Shown here one piece after another: positions 18,096 to 30,723 of a stretch of DNA of 64,000 bases. Position 1 is the stretch's first letter. Each line of letters opens with the position of its first letter. Made by a program: the position numbers and the translations under genes. The notes beneath the pieces are model-generated. The model was not told the origin of the DNA. It did not search any database and saw nothing but the letters and a program-made list of their open reading frames with translations. The DNA comes from Pseudoxanthomonas wuyuanensis (GTDB taxonomy: Bacteria; Pseudomonadota; Gammaproteobacteria; Xanthomonadales; Xanthomonadaceae), in contig NZ_OCND01000001.1 of the NCBI RefSeq assembly GCF_900215535.1, positions 124,001-188,000 on the forward strand, given 5' to 3'.

Positions 18096-18119
18096 AAGCC
18101 GGCGCGCGCGCCGCCCCGG

Positions 18120-19016
18120 TCAGTCCTGGATGCAGACCCGGTTGCGGCCCTGGCTCTTGGCGCGGTACAGGGCGGCATCGGCGGCGGCCATCATGCGGCT
18201 GCAGGTGTCGCGTTCGGCGGTCATCGCGGCAATGCCGATGCTGACGGTGATGTGCTGCGGTTCGCCGCCGGGCTTGAAGACGACGTCGGCCACCGCCGCG
18301 CGCAGGCGCTCGGCGAAGCCGTAGGCCGCTTCCGGCCCGCATTCGGGCAGCAGCACCGCGAACTCCTCGCCGCCGATGCGCGCAGCGGCATCGTCGTTGC
18401 GCACATGCCGGTGCACCAGCGCGGCAATCTGGCGCAGCACGTTGTCGCCGGAGATATGCCCGTAGCGGTCGTTGACAGGTTTGAACAGATCCACGTCGAT
18501 GATGCACATCGTCAACGGCCGCCGGTGGCGCATCGCACGGGCGATCTCCTTCTCGACCGTCTCGATGAAGTGGCGGCGGTTGTACAGGTCGGTCAGCGGA
18601 TCGTTGATCGCCAACTGGTAGATCTCTTCGTGGTACTGCGCTTCCACGCTGGAGTGGCTGATGAACTTGAGGATGCTCTCGCCCAGGGTCAGGTGATCGC
18701 CATCATGCAGTACCGTTTCCTGCACCGCGATTTCGTTGACGCGGGTCGGGTTGGTCGCACCCAGGTCGCGCAGCCGGTATTCGTCGCCGTCGCGCCAGAT
18801 CTCGCAATGCTGGCGCGAAACGCTCTTGTGCGGGATATGCAGGTCCGCTTCCTGGGATCTGCCGATGACGATGCGGCGCTCGTCGATATCGGCGCGTCGG
18901 CCCAGTCCCTCGCCGTGAATCACCACCACGCAGGCCGAACGTGGCGAATGCTCGCGCGGACCGTCGCTGAGTACGGTCCGCTGGGTGGTGTGGGGGTCGC
19001 GGTCGCTGGAGGCCAT
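18120..19016 (-). CDS. FHA-domain diguanylate cyclase (FHA-GGDEF)
   Basis: 298 residues, soluble. An FHA domain (about residues 28-125) keeps its phosphothreonine-binding signature: IVIGRSQEADLHIPHKSVSR followed by QHCEI, and later LRDLGATNPTRVN. The GGDEF domain (about 135-296) carries an active-type GGEEF (215-219) and an RxxD inhibitory site RNDD (206-209) five residues before it. DVDLFKPVNDRYGH is the substrate/metal site. It should make c-di-GMP, with activity or location set by binding a phosphothreonine partner. The divergently transcribed gene 112 bp away is a Ser/Thr kinase, which makes that kinase or one of its substrates an obvious candidate partner. Confidence 0.92.
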   Translation of the reverse strand: MASSDRDPHTTQRTVLSDGPREHSPRSACVVVIHGEGLGRRADIDERRIVIGRSQEADLHIPHKSVSRQHCEIWRDGDEYRLRDLGATNPTRVNEIAVQETVLHDGDHLTLGESILKFISHSSVEAQYHEEIYQLAINDPLTDLYNRRHFIETVEKEIARAMRHRRPLTMCIIDVDLFKPVNDRYGHISGDNVLRQIAALVHRHVRNDDAAARIGGEEFAVLLPECGPEAAYGFAERLRAAVADVVFKPGGEPQHITVSIGIAAMTAERDTCSRMMAAADAALYRAKSQGRNRVCIQD

Positions 19017-19128
19017 GCGCCAGGAGGGGAAGGGGGACAGACGAACAGCAGCAGTGTATCCGGAATGGCCTTGAGCCGCTGGCGCTTCCAGTAAGATGGC
19101 GCCTGTCCACCGGGGAAGTGGCGGTTAG

Positions 19129-21846
<2,718 letters not shown>

Positions 21847-22006
21847 TGGCGAAACATGGCGGGCAGGGAAACGTTGAACGTGCGAGCAACGAGGCCTGGC
21901 GGACACTCAGTGGATTTCCGGCGTTGTTTCCTCGAGCGAAGAAGCGTGCTTTCATAAGGTAAATTCCCCGCGACAATGCTCGTGGACTGATATGGAGAAA
22001 GGGAAT

Positions 22007-23764
22007 ATGGATGGAAAGTGGATAGGAAGTATTCTAGGGGTCACATTGCTCGTCATGCAGGGGGCGGCGCTTTCCCAGGAGTCATATGGACTGAACGAGC
22101 GCCATACCGAGCGTTTGGCGGAGGCAGCCAAGATTTCGCCTGTGACTGTCGAAACTGCTTTTGGGGAGAATCTGAGCCTCTACAACGGTGGCGTGAGATT
22201 CTCAAACATCGACGCTTCTATTCCAGGCGTCGGTCCTGCCGTTGAATTTAGGCGAACATTTCATGTTCGCGACCGTCGTGAAGAGGTCGGTGGCAATGGA
22301 GACTTGCGCGGCCTTGGAGATTGGAGTATCGATCTGCCGAGCATATCTGGTGTCTATGCCCGCGATTTGGGTTGGCAACTCGCTGGCAGCAATCCTTATG
22401 CACGTTGCAGTTCACATAATCAGTTGCGTGCACTCAACGGATTTGTGCCGAGTGAATACTGGGATGGTCATCGGCTCTATGTGCCAGGGCAGGTTGACGA
22501 AGATCTTCTCGCCAACACCATTGCGGGGCGCCCCAGCCCTACAGATGGGCTGTCATATCCGTGGGTCACCAAGAGCCGTTGGGTGATTACCTGCAAGTCA
22601 GCTACCAAGAATGGCTACCCTGGGGAGGCATTCATGGCTGTCTCGCCAGGTGGCGTTAAGTATCATCTGGATTGGGTAGTGAAGAAATTCTATCCAAGCC
22701 TAGTGGGATATCAGGTAAGAGAACTCACTAGCGGGAATCATTTGAATCTCCGCCTGGCACGAGAAAGAATCTATTTCCTAGTGTCTAGGGTCGAAGACAG
22801 GTTCGGCAATTTTGTTGACTACACATACAGTGGGGAAAAGCTAATAAGCATAGTCGGTAGTGATGGAAGGTCAATCACGCTTTCGTATGCGGGGAACAAT
22901 GTTTCCTCGGTAAGTTCGTCGTTGGGTACCGTACATTACGGCTATGGCACGGGAACTCCCACTCCGTTGTCGAGTGTCACACTGCCGGATGCCAGTCGCT
23001 GGAGCTACGCCAGTTCCGGCGACCTAAAGGTAGAGCACGATGCTTTGCTGGAGCTGCAGATGCCGCAATGTCGGCACGATGCGCACGGTGGTGTGGCGTT
23101 CAATTACGAGATATCAAGTCCATCGGGAGCAAAGGCGAGCTACCGTTTTGAAGTTGTTAGACATTGGCGTCAGAATGTCCCCGAAGATTGCGTTGGGTGG
23201 AATGAGGGCAGTTTCTCAGACCCTTCTTCCATCAGATACATCAGGTACTGGCAGATTCCGCTGCATAGCGACTCCTATAGTCTTGCTCAGAAGACAATTA
23301 CGGGTCCGGGCCTGCCTAGCGGGACATGGCAGTATTCCTATCCAAGTTCTGCTCACCCAAGGGGTTTTCAGCAGCTATGTGCGCAAACGCCCGCATCATG
23401 TCCGCTATTCAAGCAAGTGCTTGTAAATGGCCCTGAGGCTTCATTGACAAGGTACAAGTTCGGTACATGGTGGGGGCTTAACGATGGTCAGCTTCTGTCG
23501 ATAGAGCGGGGGTCGGACACAGGCACACCACTGAGGCGTATCGAAAATTCCTATGTCACTTCCCAGGAAGCGCAGGCTTCGCCGTTCGGGGATATTGTCG
23601 GTAGCGATTTACATTACTTCAAAGACCCGTTATCCATATCAATTCGGCCACTGAAGAAAACTGAAATTGTCCAAGATGGTGTCATTTTTAGAATGATCGT
23701 CAATAGTTTTGATGCATTTGGGCGACCGGTTAATGTGACGAAGAACAGCTCGTCGGTGCCATAG
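22007..23764 (+). CDS. Exported Rhs-associated protein, N-terminal half of a two-part Rhs system
   Basis: 585 residues. A Sec signal peptide (MDGKWIGSILGVTLLVMQGA, cleavage around ALSQE) precedes a beta-rich region: FGENLSLYNGGVRF, VEFRRTFHVRDR, RVEDRFGNFVDYTY, SDGRSITLSYAGN, NSFDAFGRPVNVTKN. The last segments are Rhs/YD-type strands of the kind found in the N-terminal part of single-chain Rhs and WapA-like proteins. No enzymatic motif is visible. The start at 22007 has GGAG 9 bases upstream; ATG 21992 is in frame. G+C is clearly below that of the flanking genes, suggesting transfer. The following Rhs gene starts 11 bases after the stop with its own ribosome site and signal peptide, so the two are probably co-exported and assemble together. 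Confidence 0.78.
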   Translation: MDGKWIGSILGVTLLVMQGAALSQESYGLNERHTERLAEAAKISPVTVETAFGENLSLYNGGVRFSNIDASIPGVGPAVEFRRTFHVRDRREEVGGNGDLRGLGDWSIDLPSISGVYARDLGWQLAGSNPYARCSSHNQLRALNGFVPSEYWDGHRLYVPGQVDEDLLANTIAGRPSPTDGLSYPWVTKSRWVITCKSATKNGYPGEAFMAVSPGGVKYHLDWVVKKFYPSLVGYQVRELTSGNHLNLRLARERIYFLVSRVEDRFGNFVDYTYSGEKLISIVGSDGRSITLSYAGNNVSSVSSSLGTVHYGYGTGTPTPLSSVTLPDASRWSYASSGDLKVEHDALLELQMPQCRHDAHGGVAFNYEISSPSGAKASYRFEVVRHWRQNVPEDCVGWNEGSFSDPSSIRYIRYWQIPLHSDSYSLAQKTITGPGLPSGTWQYSYPSSAHPRGFQQLCAQTPASCPLFKQVLVNGPEASLTRYKFGTWWGLNDGQLLSIERGSDTGTPLRRIENSYVTSQEAQASPFGDIVGSDLHYFKDPLSISIRPLKKTEIVQDGVIFRMIVNSFDAFGRPVNVTKNSSSVP

Positions 23765-23775
23765 GGAGAGGCATG

Positions 23776-26700
23776 ATGAAGGCAAGGGTAGAAGCATGGT
23801 GGCTATTGTTGTGGGCGTTGGGGATGTCTTCGATTGCGCATGCCCAAACTTATACCAAAACTGAAACAATCGAGTACCACGATGATCTGTCACTGTGGGT
23901 GTTGGGCCAAGTAAAGCGCACCACCACCAACGGCATCGAGTCTTCGCGGACGGAGTATGCTTGGAAAGCGAGTCCAACCAAGACATATGCCTTCGGCAAG
24001 CTTCAGCAGACGATTGGATACAACACCAGCAATGGCACCGTATCGCACGTCGTGGACGGAAAGAACAATCTCACGATATTTCGCAGTTGGATGCGCGGCA
24101 TCCCACAGCAAATCGAGTACGCGGATGGATATTCCCAGTATGCGACCGTCAACGATTCCGGCTGGATAACCTCGATTACCGACGAGAACGGCTACAAGAC
24201 CTGCTACGGCTACGACACGATGGGGCGATTGAGCAGCATCACCTATCCGTCGGAAACCGCGGCCGGCGTCTGCGATACCTCCAAATGGACGGCCACGACA
24301 TTCACCTGGGAGTACCGGAACCTGGTCGAGCATGGCCTGCCGGCCGGTCATTGGCTACGTCGCAACCATACCGGGAACCACCGTCGTAACACGTTCTACG
24401 ATGCGCTTTGGCGACCTGTGCTGGAGCACTACTACGATGGCGCCAATGTGGATGCCACGCTACAGACCCGAGCCTGGTCCTACGACACCGAAGGCCGGGT
24501 GACGTTTGCGTCCTATCCGGTCGGGACCACCACCGGTGGCACCACAGGTACCTGGACGGAGTACGATGCCTTAGGCCGCGTAACCTCAGTCTCGCAGGAC
24601 AGCGAGCAAGGCCTGCTGACTACTACCACGGCCTATCTAGCTGGCTTGCAGACCCGTGTAACAACCCCCAAGGGCTTGCAGACCACCACGGCCTATCAAG
24701 CCTACGACCAACCGACCTACGACTGGCCCAGGATAATCATCCACCCGGAGGGTACCTACACCCACATCACCCGCGATGTCTTCGGCAAACCCACTGCCCT
24801 GCGCCGCAGCAACAGCAGCAGCGCTACCGGCGGTACCGGGGTGAATCGCAGCTACACCTACAACAGCTACCAGGAATTGTGCCGCTCGGTGGAGCCGGAG
24901 ACTGGCGCCACCTTGATGGGCTACGACGGTGCCGGCAACCTGGCCTGGTCGGCCACTGGCCTGCCTGCGGCCACCGCCTGTGACGCGACAGGCACCAGCG
25001 CCGCTGTAGTGGCGCGCAAGGCCAGCCGTACCTATGACACCCGCAACCGCGTCAAGTCCCTGACTTTCCCCGATGGCAAGGGCGACCAAGCCTGGACTTA
25101 CACGCCGGACGGCCTGCCCGCGAGCATTGCGGTCACCAACCCGAATGTGTCCACGCCCATCACCAACACCTACAGCTATAACCGGCGCCGGCTTCTGGCT
25201 TCGGAGGCGACCAAGATTTCCACGCCGACGTACACGCTGAGCTATGGCTACAACGCCTACGGCCACCTGAGCAGTGTGACCTACCCCAACACCACCGTGG
25301 TGGGGTTGGCCCCCAACGGGCTGGGCCAGCCCACCCAGGCCGGCAGCTACGCCACCGGCGCGCAGTACTATCCCAACGGCGCCCTTAAGCAGTTCACCTA
25401 CGGCAACGGCATCGTTCACACGATGACGCAGAACGCCCGCCAGTTGCCAGCGCGCAGCACCGATAGCAACGGCACGTTGGACCTGGGCTACGCCTACGAC
25501 AAGCAGGCCAACGTCAGCAGCATCACCGACTACACCAGCGGGGCTCGGCAAAGTCGGAGCATGACGTACGACAATCTGGAGCGGCTGACCCAGGCCACCG
25601 GCGCCAGCTTCGGCACGGCCAGCTACACCTATGACGTATTGGACAACCTGAAGACGCTGAACGTCACCGGCGGCAACCACGTCCGCAACTACGGTTATGT
25701 CTATGACAGTAGCAACCGGCTGACCAACCTCACCAACGGCGTAGGCGGGGCCAGCATTATTGGCCTGGGCTATGACCCCCAGGGCAATGTCGTCAACAAG
25801 AACGGGCAGACCTACGAGTTCGACTACGGCAACCGGCTGCGGCGGGCAACCAACAAGGAATGGTATGCCTATGACGGCCATGGCCGGCGGGTACTGAGCT
25901 GCACGCCCACGGCCTGCGACTACCAGCAATACGCCGCCGACGGGAAGCTGTACTTCCATCAGGACAACCGCAATGGACTGAATTACGTCAATGTCTATTT
26001 GGGCGGCAGCCTGGTGGCCATCCGGGAGCAACCAACGGCCGGCGGCAGCGCCACCATCAAGTACCAGCACACCGATGCGCTGGGCACGCCGATTGCCGAG
26101 ACCGATGCCAACAAAACCATCCTCCGCAAAAGCGAGTACGAACCCTACGGCCTGCTGACCAACCGCACCCTGACCGATGGCCCCGGCTTCACCGGCCATG
26201 TGCAGGATGCGGCCACCGGGCTGGCGTATATGCAGCAGCGCTATTACGACCCGCTGCTGGGTCGATTTTTGAGTGTCGATCCAGTGGGTGCATTAAGCAA
26301 TCCGGTAGGATATTTTCATCGCTACAAGTATGCGAACAATAGTCCGTATAAGTTTACAGATCCCGATGGGCGCGGATGGTTTGACGAGTTTCTTCCCCCG
26401 AATCTGGAGGGGAGAACTAACCCTTATGCACCCATCGATGGCGCAAGTAGAGGTGACGTCGCATTTTTGAAGGTCGCTTCAGCGGGGCCGATTATAGGGG
26501 TATCTGCAGCCTTATGTGGGCCTGGTTGCGCTACGAGATCTGCGCAGAGAATTGTTGAAGAAACCATTACTGAGATTAGTATTCCTGCAGGCCGCTATCC
26601 CGAATCCGCAACGCATATTAAGGATGCACAGGAGGCTGGACAGCCGTCCGTGCTGACAGTAAACCGACAAGGTGCTGCCGCCAATAGACGTGAGGCACTA

Positions 26701-26898
26701 AGAGGAACTCCAACACGGGCAAATAAAGATCGCGACGAGTACCCGCCTGCAATGTTTAAAGAGGGGGGCGAGGGTTCGAGTGTTCGACATATTGGGCCGT
26801 CAGATAATCGCGGATCTGGCGCTTGCATTGGAGCGCAATGCCGCGGACTCCCGGATGGCGCGAAGGTCAGAATAAAAGTGGAGGACGCTATAAAATGA
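23776..26898 (+). CDS. Exported Rhs/YD-repeat protein with C-terminal NucA/NucB-type DNase toxin
   Basis: 1040 residues. A Sec signal peptide (MKARVEAWWLLLWALGMSSI, cleavage near AHAQT) is followed by many YD repeats (YGYDTMGRLSSITYP, YDALGRVTSVSQD, YDGAGNLAWS, YNAYGHLSSVTYPN). The Rhs core ends YYDPLLGRFLSVDPVG ... YANNSPYKFTDPDGRG. The tip changes abruptly in composition, with G+C falling from about 26.27 kb. The last 100 residues (941-1040) match the NucA/NucB nuclease fold: PESATHIKDAQEAG, GAAANRREALRG, KDRDEYPPAMFKEGG, PSDNRGSGA, LPDGAKVRIKV. DRDEYP and SDNRGSG hold the acidic and Asn residues of that active site. This is a polymorphic toxin delivered outside the cell, probably by contact. 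SD GGGAG lies 7 bases before ATG 23776; ATG 23773 is the alternative. Confidence 0.93.
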   Translation: MKARVEAWWLLLWALGMSSIAHAQTYTKTETIEYHDDLSLWVLGQVKRTTTNGIESSRTEYAWKASPTKTYAFGKLQQTIGYNTSNGTVSHVVDGKNNLTIFRSWMRGIPQQIEYADGYSQYATVNDSGWITSITDENGYKTCYGYDTMGRLSSITYPSETAAGVCDTSKWTATTFTWEYRNLVEHGLPAGHWLRRNHTGNHRRNTFYDALWRPVLEHYYDGANVDATLQTRAWSYDTEGRVTFASYPVGTTTGGTTGTWTEYDALGRVTSVSQDSEQGLLTTTTAYLAGLQTRVTTPKGLQTTTAYQAYDQPTYDWPRIIIHPEGTYTHITRDVFGKPTALRRSNSSSATGGTGVNRSYTYNSYQELCRSVEPETGATLMGYDGAGNLAWSATGLPAATACDATGTSAAVVARKASRTYDTRNRVKSLTFPDGKGDQAWTYTPDGLPASIAVTNPNVSTPITNTYSYNRRRLLASEATKISTPTYTLSYGYNAYGHLSSVTYPNTTVVGLAPNGLGQPTQAGSYATGAQYYPNGALKQFTYGNGIVHTMTQNARQLPARSTDSNGTLDLGYAYDKQANVSSITDYTSGARQSRSMTYDNLERLTQATGASFGTASYTYDVLDNLKTLNVTGGNHVRNYGYVYDSSNRLTNLTNGVGGASIIGLGYDPQGNVVNKNGQTYEFDYGNRLRRATNKEWYAYDGHGRRVLSCTPTACDYQQYAADGKLYFHQDNRNGLNYVNVYLGGSLVAIREQPTAGGSATIKYQHTDALGTPIAETDANKTILRKSEYEPYGLLTNRTLTDGPGFTGHVQDAATGLAYMQQRYYDPLLGRFLSVDPVGALSNPVGYFHRYKYANNSPYKFTDPDGRGWFDEFLPPNLEGRTNPYAPIDGASRGDVAFLKVASAGPIIGVSAALCGPGCATRSAQRIVEETITEISIPAGRYPESATHIKDAQEAGQPSVLTVNRQGAAANRREALRGTPTRANKDRDEYPPAMFKEGGEGSSVRHIGPSDNRGSGACIGAQCRGLPDGAKVRIKVEDAIK

Positions 26899-27539
26899 CA
26901 ATCGGTCCTTGGATTGCAAAACTTCTGGCGTTGGGATCAGCTTCTTTGAATCAATCGAAAGCGAAAATTGATGTCAATGTACTCAGGTCTGCGGGAACCC
27001 TTGGCGATGAACTAGCCCAAGTTCTTGACGCAAAGAATGGCTTTGACGCTTTTGAGTCAGCTCTCCACTTCTTTCCTGCGCAGACATCACTATTAAGTGT
27101 GGGGATTGATGAATGGAACGACCCGGATGGGTGGACAAAAGAATACGGTGATTTGGCTGCGGGGTGTCTTTTTTTTGCGGAAGATATTTTTGGTGGGCAG
27201 TTCTGCATTGCATCCAGCTGCGTTTGGCAATTTGATCCCGAAACTGGAGAGAAGAACCTAATGGCGGCATCGTTAGATGAATGGGCGAAGAAGGTGCTAG
27301 ATGACTATGAAGTTCTGACCGGTCATCCGCTAGCGCACGCTTGGCAGAAGAAAAATGGACCGCTTCCAGAAGGAATGAGGCTGGTGCCTCGCATTCCCTT
27401 TGTGTGTAATGGTGAGTTTGCGCTATCGAACTTGATACTGATGGAGTCAGAGAAAGGTATGCGTATTCGTGGGAGCCTTGCTCGCCAGATTCATGATCTG
27501 CCAGATGGCGCTCAGATTAGTTTTCGGATCGATTCATAG
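26895..27539 (+). CDS. Probable SUKH (SMI1/KNR4-like) immunity protein for the Rhs DNase
   Basis: 214 residues, no signal peptide, low G+C like the toxin tip. The start ATG overlaps the toxin stop codon (ATGA), the usual coupling of toxin and immunity genes. The segment WTKEYGDLAAGCLFFAEDIF followed by GGQFCI, then WQFDPETGE and ASLDEWAKKVLDDYEVLTGH resembles SMI1/KNR4 (SUKH) proteins. These are small cytosolic immunity proteins often found next to nuclease toxins, including NucA/NucB types. It should bind and block the DNase to protect the producer and its kin. The position is compelling; the family call is from local resemblance and less certain. Confidence 0.78.
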   Translation: MTIGPWIAKLLALGSASLNQSKAKIDVNVLRSAGTLGDELAQVLDAKNGFDAFESALHFFPAQTSLLSVGIDEWNDPDGWTKEYGDLAAGCLFFAEDIFGGQFCIASSCVWQFDPETGEKNLMAASLDEWAKKVLDDYEVLTGHPLAHAWQKKNGPLPEGMRLVPRIPFVCNGEFALSNLILMESEKGMRIRGSLARQIHDLPDGAQISFRIDS

Positions 27540-27664
27540 GTTCCAACAAGACGTCGGTAACGGGGTTGGGTTTACTTACCAATAAAGACTTGTTTGTTCG
27601 GGCGATGCGCCGAACGACGACTCTGCCGGGGCCAGCCGTATGGTTTTGTGTCTGTCGCATTCCG

Positions 27665-28573
27665 TCACTCCCCCGGCTTCGCCGCCGAAGTCGGCGACTC
27701 GGTTGCAGCGCGTTTGGCCAGGGTGGCTTCGCGATGGGCGATATAGGCGTTGGCGGCGAAGATGATGCCGGCGCCGAGCAGGGTCCAGCGGTCCAGGCTT
27801 TCGTCGAACAGCCACCAGCCGAACACCGCCACGATGGGCAGTTGCATGAAGCTGATCGGGGTCAGTGCGGAGACTTCGCCCAGCTTCAGTGCTCGCGTCC
27901 ACAGCATGTGGCCGCCGGTGCCCATCACGCCGGCGGCGACGACCCATAGCCAGGTGATGCCCTGTGGCCATTGCCACACGCTCAGCGCCGGCAGCAGCGA
28001 CATCGGCACCCACAGCAGCGTGGTGTAGATGACGATACGGTCGGCCGGCTCGGTCTGCGAGAGCTGCTTGATCTGGATGGCGACGATGCTGCTCAGCACC
28101 GCCGCCAGCACCGCGACAATCGCGCCCATGCTGAACTCGGCGGTACCCGGGCGCACGATGATCAGCACGCCGATGAAGCCCAGCAGTACCGCGGTCCAGC
28201 GGCGCGCGCGCACCTGTTCGTTCAACATCGCGGCGGCGGCGATGGTGACGAACAGCGGTGTCGAATAGGACAGCGATACCGCCTGCGCCAGCGGCAGGTG
28301 GCCGATGGCCCAGAAGCCGGCCAGCATCGAGCAGATGCCGATCACGCAGCGGAACAGGTAGCGCGGGAACTGGGTGGTCCTGAGGAAACCGGGGCCATGC
28401 CGCAGCAGCAGCGGCAGCGCGACGATCAGGCCGAAGAAGTTGCGGAAGAACGCGATTTCGAACGTATGCAGCGTGGCCGATGCCAGTCGGATGGAGACCA
28501 CCATCAGTCCGAAGAACATCGTGCTGCCCAGCATCAACGCAGCGGCGCGGAAATGGTGGGGAATGGCGGGCAT
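27665..28573 (-). CDS. EamA/DMT-family transporter
   Basis: 302 residues with ten predicted transmembrane helices in two EamA repeats (roughly residues 10-140 and 155-285). Conserved features: the first helix GSTMFFGLMVVSIRLAS, the loop FEIAFFRNFFGLIVALP, the end of repeat one LLGFIGVLIIVRPG, and in repeat two PISFMQLPIVAVFGWWLFDE. This superfamily exports amino acids, metabolites or drugs; the substrate cannot be predicted. It reads toward the Rhs island, so its 3' end marks the return to typical base composition. The 54 bp between it and murB suggest they might be co-transcribed. Confidence 0.88.
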   Translation of the reverse strand: MPAIPHHFRAAALMLGSTMFFGLMVVSIRLASATLHTFEIAFFRNFFGLIVALPLLLRHGPGFLRTTQFPRYLFRCVIGICSMLAGFWAIGHLPLAQAVSLSYSTPLFVTIAAAAMLNEQVRARRWTAVLLGFIGVLIIVRPGTAEFSMGAIVAVLAAVLSSIVAIQIKQLSQTEPADRIVIYTTLLWVPMSLLPALSVWQWPQGITWLWVVAAGVMGTGGHMLWTRALKLGEVSALTPISFMQLPIVAVFGWWLFDESLDRWTLLGAGIIFAANAYIAHREATLAKRAATESPTSAAKPGE

Positions 28574-28627
28574 CAGCGGCGAAGGATGAGGGCGGAATCG
28601 GGGAAGGATGCGTGTCTCATTCTGCGA

Positions 28628-29668
28628 CTACCAACGCGCGCCAATAAGCTTCGGTTCCGGCTCTATCATCACGCCGAAGCGCTGTTGCACCGATTCGGCG
28701 ATCCGCCGCGCCAGCGCCAGCAACTGCGCGCCGCTGGCCTGTCCGTGGTTGACCAGTACCAGCGCATGCGATTGCGCCACGCCGGCATCGCCATCGCGGA
28801 AACCGCGCCAGCCGCAGGTTTCGATCATCCATGCCGCCGAAAGTTTGCGGCTGCCGTCGTCGTTGCCGCGGAAGGTCGGCAGCGCCGGGTGCTGCTGCGT
28901 CAGCGCCTGGGCTTGCGCCGCCGGCACGATGGGATTCTTGAAGAAGCTGCCGGCGTTCCCCAGCACCGCCGGGTCCGGCAGCTTGCGGCGGCGGATGCGA
29001 ATCACCGCTTCGGCCACCTGCGTTGCGCTTGGCGAAGAGATGCCCATTGCCGCCAGCTCGTCGCCGATGCCGGCGTAGTCCAGCCGCAGTGATGGCCTGC
29101 GCGGTAGCAGGAATTCCACCGCGGTGACGATGCGGCGATCGGGTTCGCGCTTGAACAGGCTATCGCGGTAGCCGAAGGCGCAGGAGGCGCGGTCCAGCCA
29201 GTGCAGGTTGCCGTCGGCCAGATCGAAGGCCTCGACGCTCTGCACGAACTCGCCGACTTCGGTGCCGTAGGCGCCGATGTTCTGGATGGGCGCGGCGCCG
29301 ACCGTGCCGGGAATCAGCGCCAGGTTCTCCAGCCCGCAGAATCCCTGTTGCAGGGTCCACATCACCAGCGCATGCCAGGAAACCCCGGCATCGGCGCGGA
29401 TCAGCCCGCGCGCGTCGTCCTGGCCAAGGATGCGGATGGCGCGGCTGGTCAGCGCCAGCACCGCCGATTCCGGATCTCCGGCGAACAGCAGGTTGCTGCC
29501 GCCGCCCAGCAGCAGCGGCGGGCTGGCCGAAACCGCAGGCAGCGCCAATGCCTCGGGCAAGGCCTCGCCGGCGGAAATTTCGACCAGCAACGGCGCGTTG
29601 GCGTCGATGCCGAAGGTGTTGCGTTGGCGCAGGGCGGCATTGGGGATCAGCCGCAGCGAGGGATTCAT
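28628..29668 (-). CDS. murB: UDP-N-acetylenolpyruvoylglucosamine reductase
   Basis: 346 residues, type I MurB. A flavoenzyme that reduces UDP-GlcNAc-enolpyruvate with NADPH to make UDP-MurNAc, the second committed step of peptidoglycan synthesis. FAD-binding motifs are visible: [32 protein letters not shown] with GAYG following, and the catalytic segments [22 protein letters not shown] (proton-donor Ser) and the C-terminal Glu region [10 protein letters not shown]. Start ATG 29668 shares ATGA with the pyrD stop codon, so the two are translationally coupled; the ORF extends further upstream only as non-coding frame. The pairing with pyrD has no obvious metabolic logic. Confidence 0.96.
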   Translation of the reverse strand: MNPSLRLIPNAALRQRNTFGIDANAPLLVEISAGEALPEALALPAVSASPPLLLGGGSNLLFAGDPESAVLALTSRAIRILGQDDARGLIRADAGVSWHALVMWTLQQGFCGLENLALIPGTVGAAPIQNIGAYGTEVGEFVQSVEAFDLADGNLHWLDRASCAFGYRDSLFKREPDRRIVTAVEFLLPRRPSLRLDYAGIGDELAAMGISSPSATQVAEAVIRIRRRKLPDPAVLGNAGSFFKNPIVPAAQAQALTQQHPALPTFRGNDDGSRKLSAAWMIETCGWRGFRDGDAGVAQSHALVLVNHGQASGAQLLALARRIAESVQQRFGVMIEPEPKLIGARW

Positions 29669-30720
29669 TCCGGCGCTACCGGTCCGCGGCTGGGCGCGTC
29701 GCGGCGGCGGCGGATGGCCTCCACGCATTCGCCGATCAGTTCCGGCCCGCGGTAGATCAGGCCGGTGTAGCACTGCACCAGCGAGGCGCCGGCCGACATC
29801 TTGGCCACCGCATCGGCACCGGACAGGATGCCGCCGACGCCGACCAGCGGAATATCGTGCGGCAATCGCGCACGCAGCCGGCGCAGCACGGTAGTGGACT
29901 GGCCCATCAGCGGCGCGCCGGACAGCCCGCCGGTTTCATGGGCGTGGCGATGACCCTGCACGCTGATCCGCGAGACCGTGGTGTTGGTGGCGATGACGCC
30001 ATCCACCGACAGGTCGCCCAGCACGCGCGCCACCGCATCGATATCGTCCTCGGAGAGATCCGGCGCCACCTTCACCAGCATCGGCACGCGTTTGCCGTGC
30101 TGGGCGCCCAGTTCTTCCTGCGCCTCGCGCAGCGTGCCGATCAACTGCCGCAGCGCCTGTTCTTCCTGCAGTTCGCGCAGGCCGGCGGTATTGGGCGAGG
30201 AAATGTTGACGGTGATGTAGTCGGCAAGCGCGTAGACGCGCTCCAGGCAGTACAGGTAATCGGACGCGGCACGCTCGTTGGAGGTGTCCTTGTTCTTGCC
30301 GATGTTGATGCCCAGCAGCCCGTTCTTGCGGCGGGCGCGCTCGACATTGCGCACCAGCGCGTCGACGCCTTCGTTGTTGAAGCCCAGGCGGTTGATGATG
30401 GCGTTGTGTTCCGGCAGCCGGAACATGCGCGGCTTGGGATTGCCCGGCTGCGGCCGCGGCGTCACCGTGCCCACTTCGACGAATCCGAAACCCAGCGCGA
30501 ACAGCGCATCGATATGCGCGCCGTTCTTGTCCAGGCCCGCGGCCAGCCCCACCGGGTTGGGGAATTGCAACCCCAGCGCCTTGACCGGCATCGGCGCGAC
30601 CGCCCGCGCCAGCAGCGGGCTGGTGCCGGTGCGGTAGGCCAGTTCCAGCGCGCGCAGGCCCAGGCCATGCGCGCGCTCGGCGTCGAAACCGAAAAGAAAA
30701 GGGCGGGCGAGCGAATACAT
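29665..30720 (-). CDS. pyrD: Dihydroorotate dehydrogenase (quinone), class 2
   Basis: 351 residues. Class 2, membrane-associated DHODH that oxidises dihydroorotate to orotate, passing electrons to quinone, in pyrimidine synthesis. The N-terminal helices for quinone and membrane binding ([20 protein letters not shown]) distinguish it from class 1. FMN and substrate motifs: [55 protein letters not shown] (catalytic Ser), [21 protein letters not shown] and [12 protein letters not shown]. It is 3 bp downstream of the DUF4190 gene and overlaps murB by four bases, so the order DUF4190-pyrD-murB reads as one operon. Confidence 0.97.
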   Translation of the reverse strand: MYSLARPFLFGFDAERAHGLGLRALELAYRTGTSPLLARAVAPMPVKALGLQFPNPVGLAAGLDKNGAHIDALFALGFGFVEVGTVTPRPQPGNPKPRMFRLPEHNAIINRLGFNNEGVDALVRNVERARRKNGLLGINIGKNKDTSNERAASDYLYCLERVYALADYITVNISSPNTAGLRELQEEQALRQLIGTLREAQEELGAQHGKRVPMLVKVAPDLSEDDIDAVARVLGDLSVDGVIATNTTVSRISVQGHRHAHETGGLSGAPLMGQSTTVLRRLRARLPHDIPLVGVGGILSGADAVAKMSAGASLVQCYTGLIYRGPELIGECVEAIRRRRDAPSRGPVAPE

Positions 30721-30723
30721 CGA

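Noticed and set aside
23740-23790. Rhs gene split treated as a frameshift pseudogene
   Set aside because: The second frame begins with a good ribosome site (GGGAG) and a full Sec signal peptide right after the first stop, so two separate genes are more likely. Comparison with relatives would settle it.
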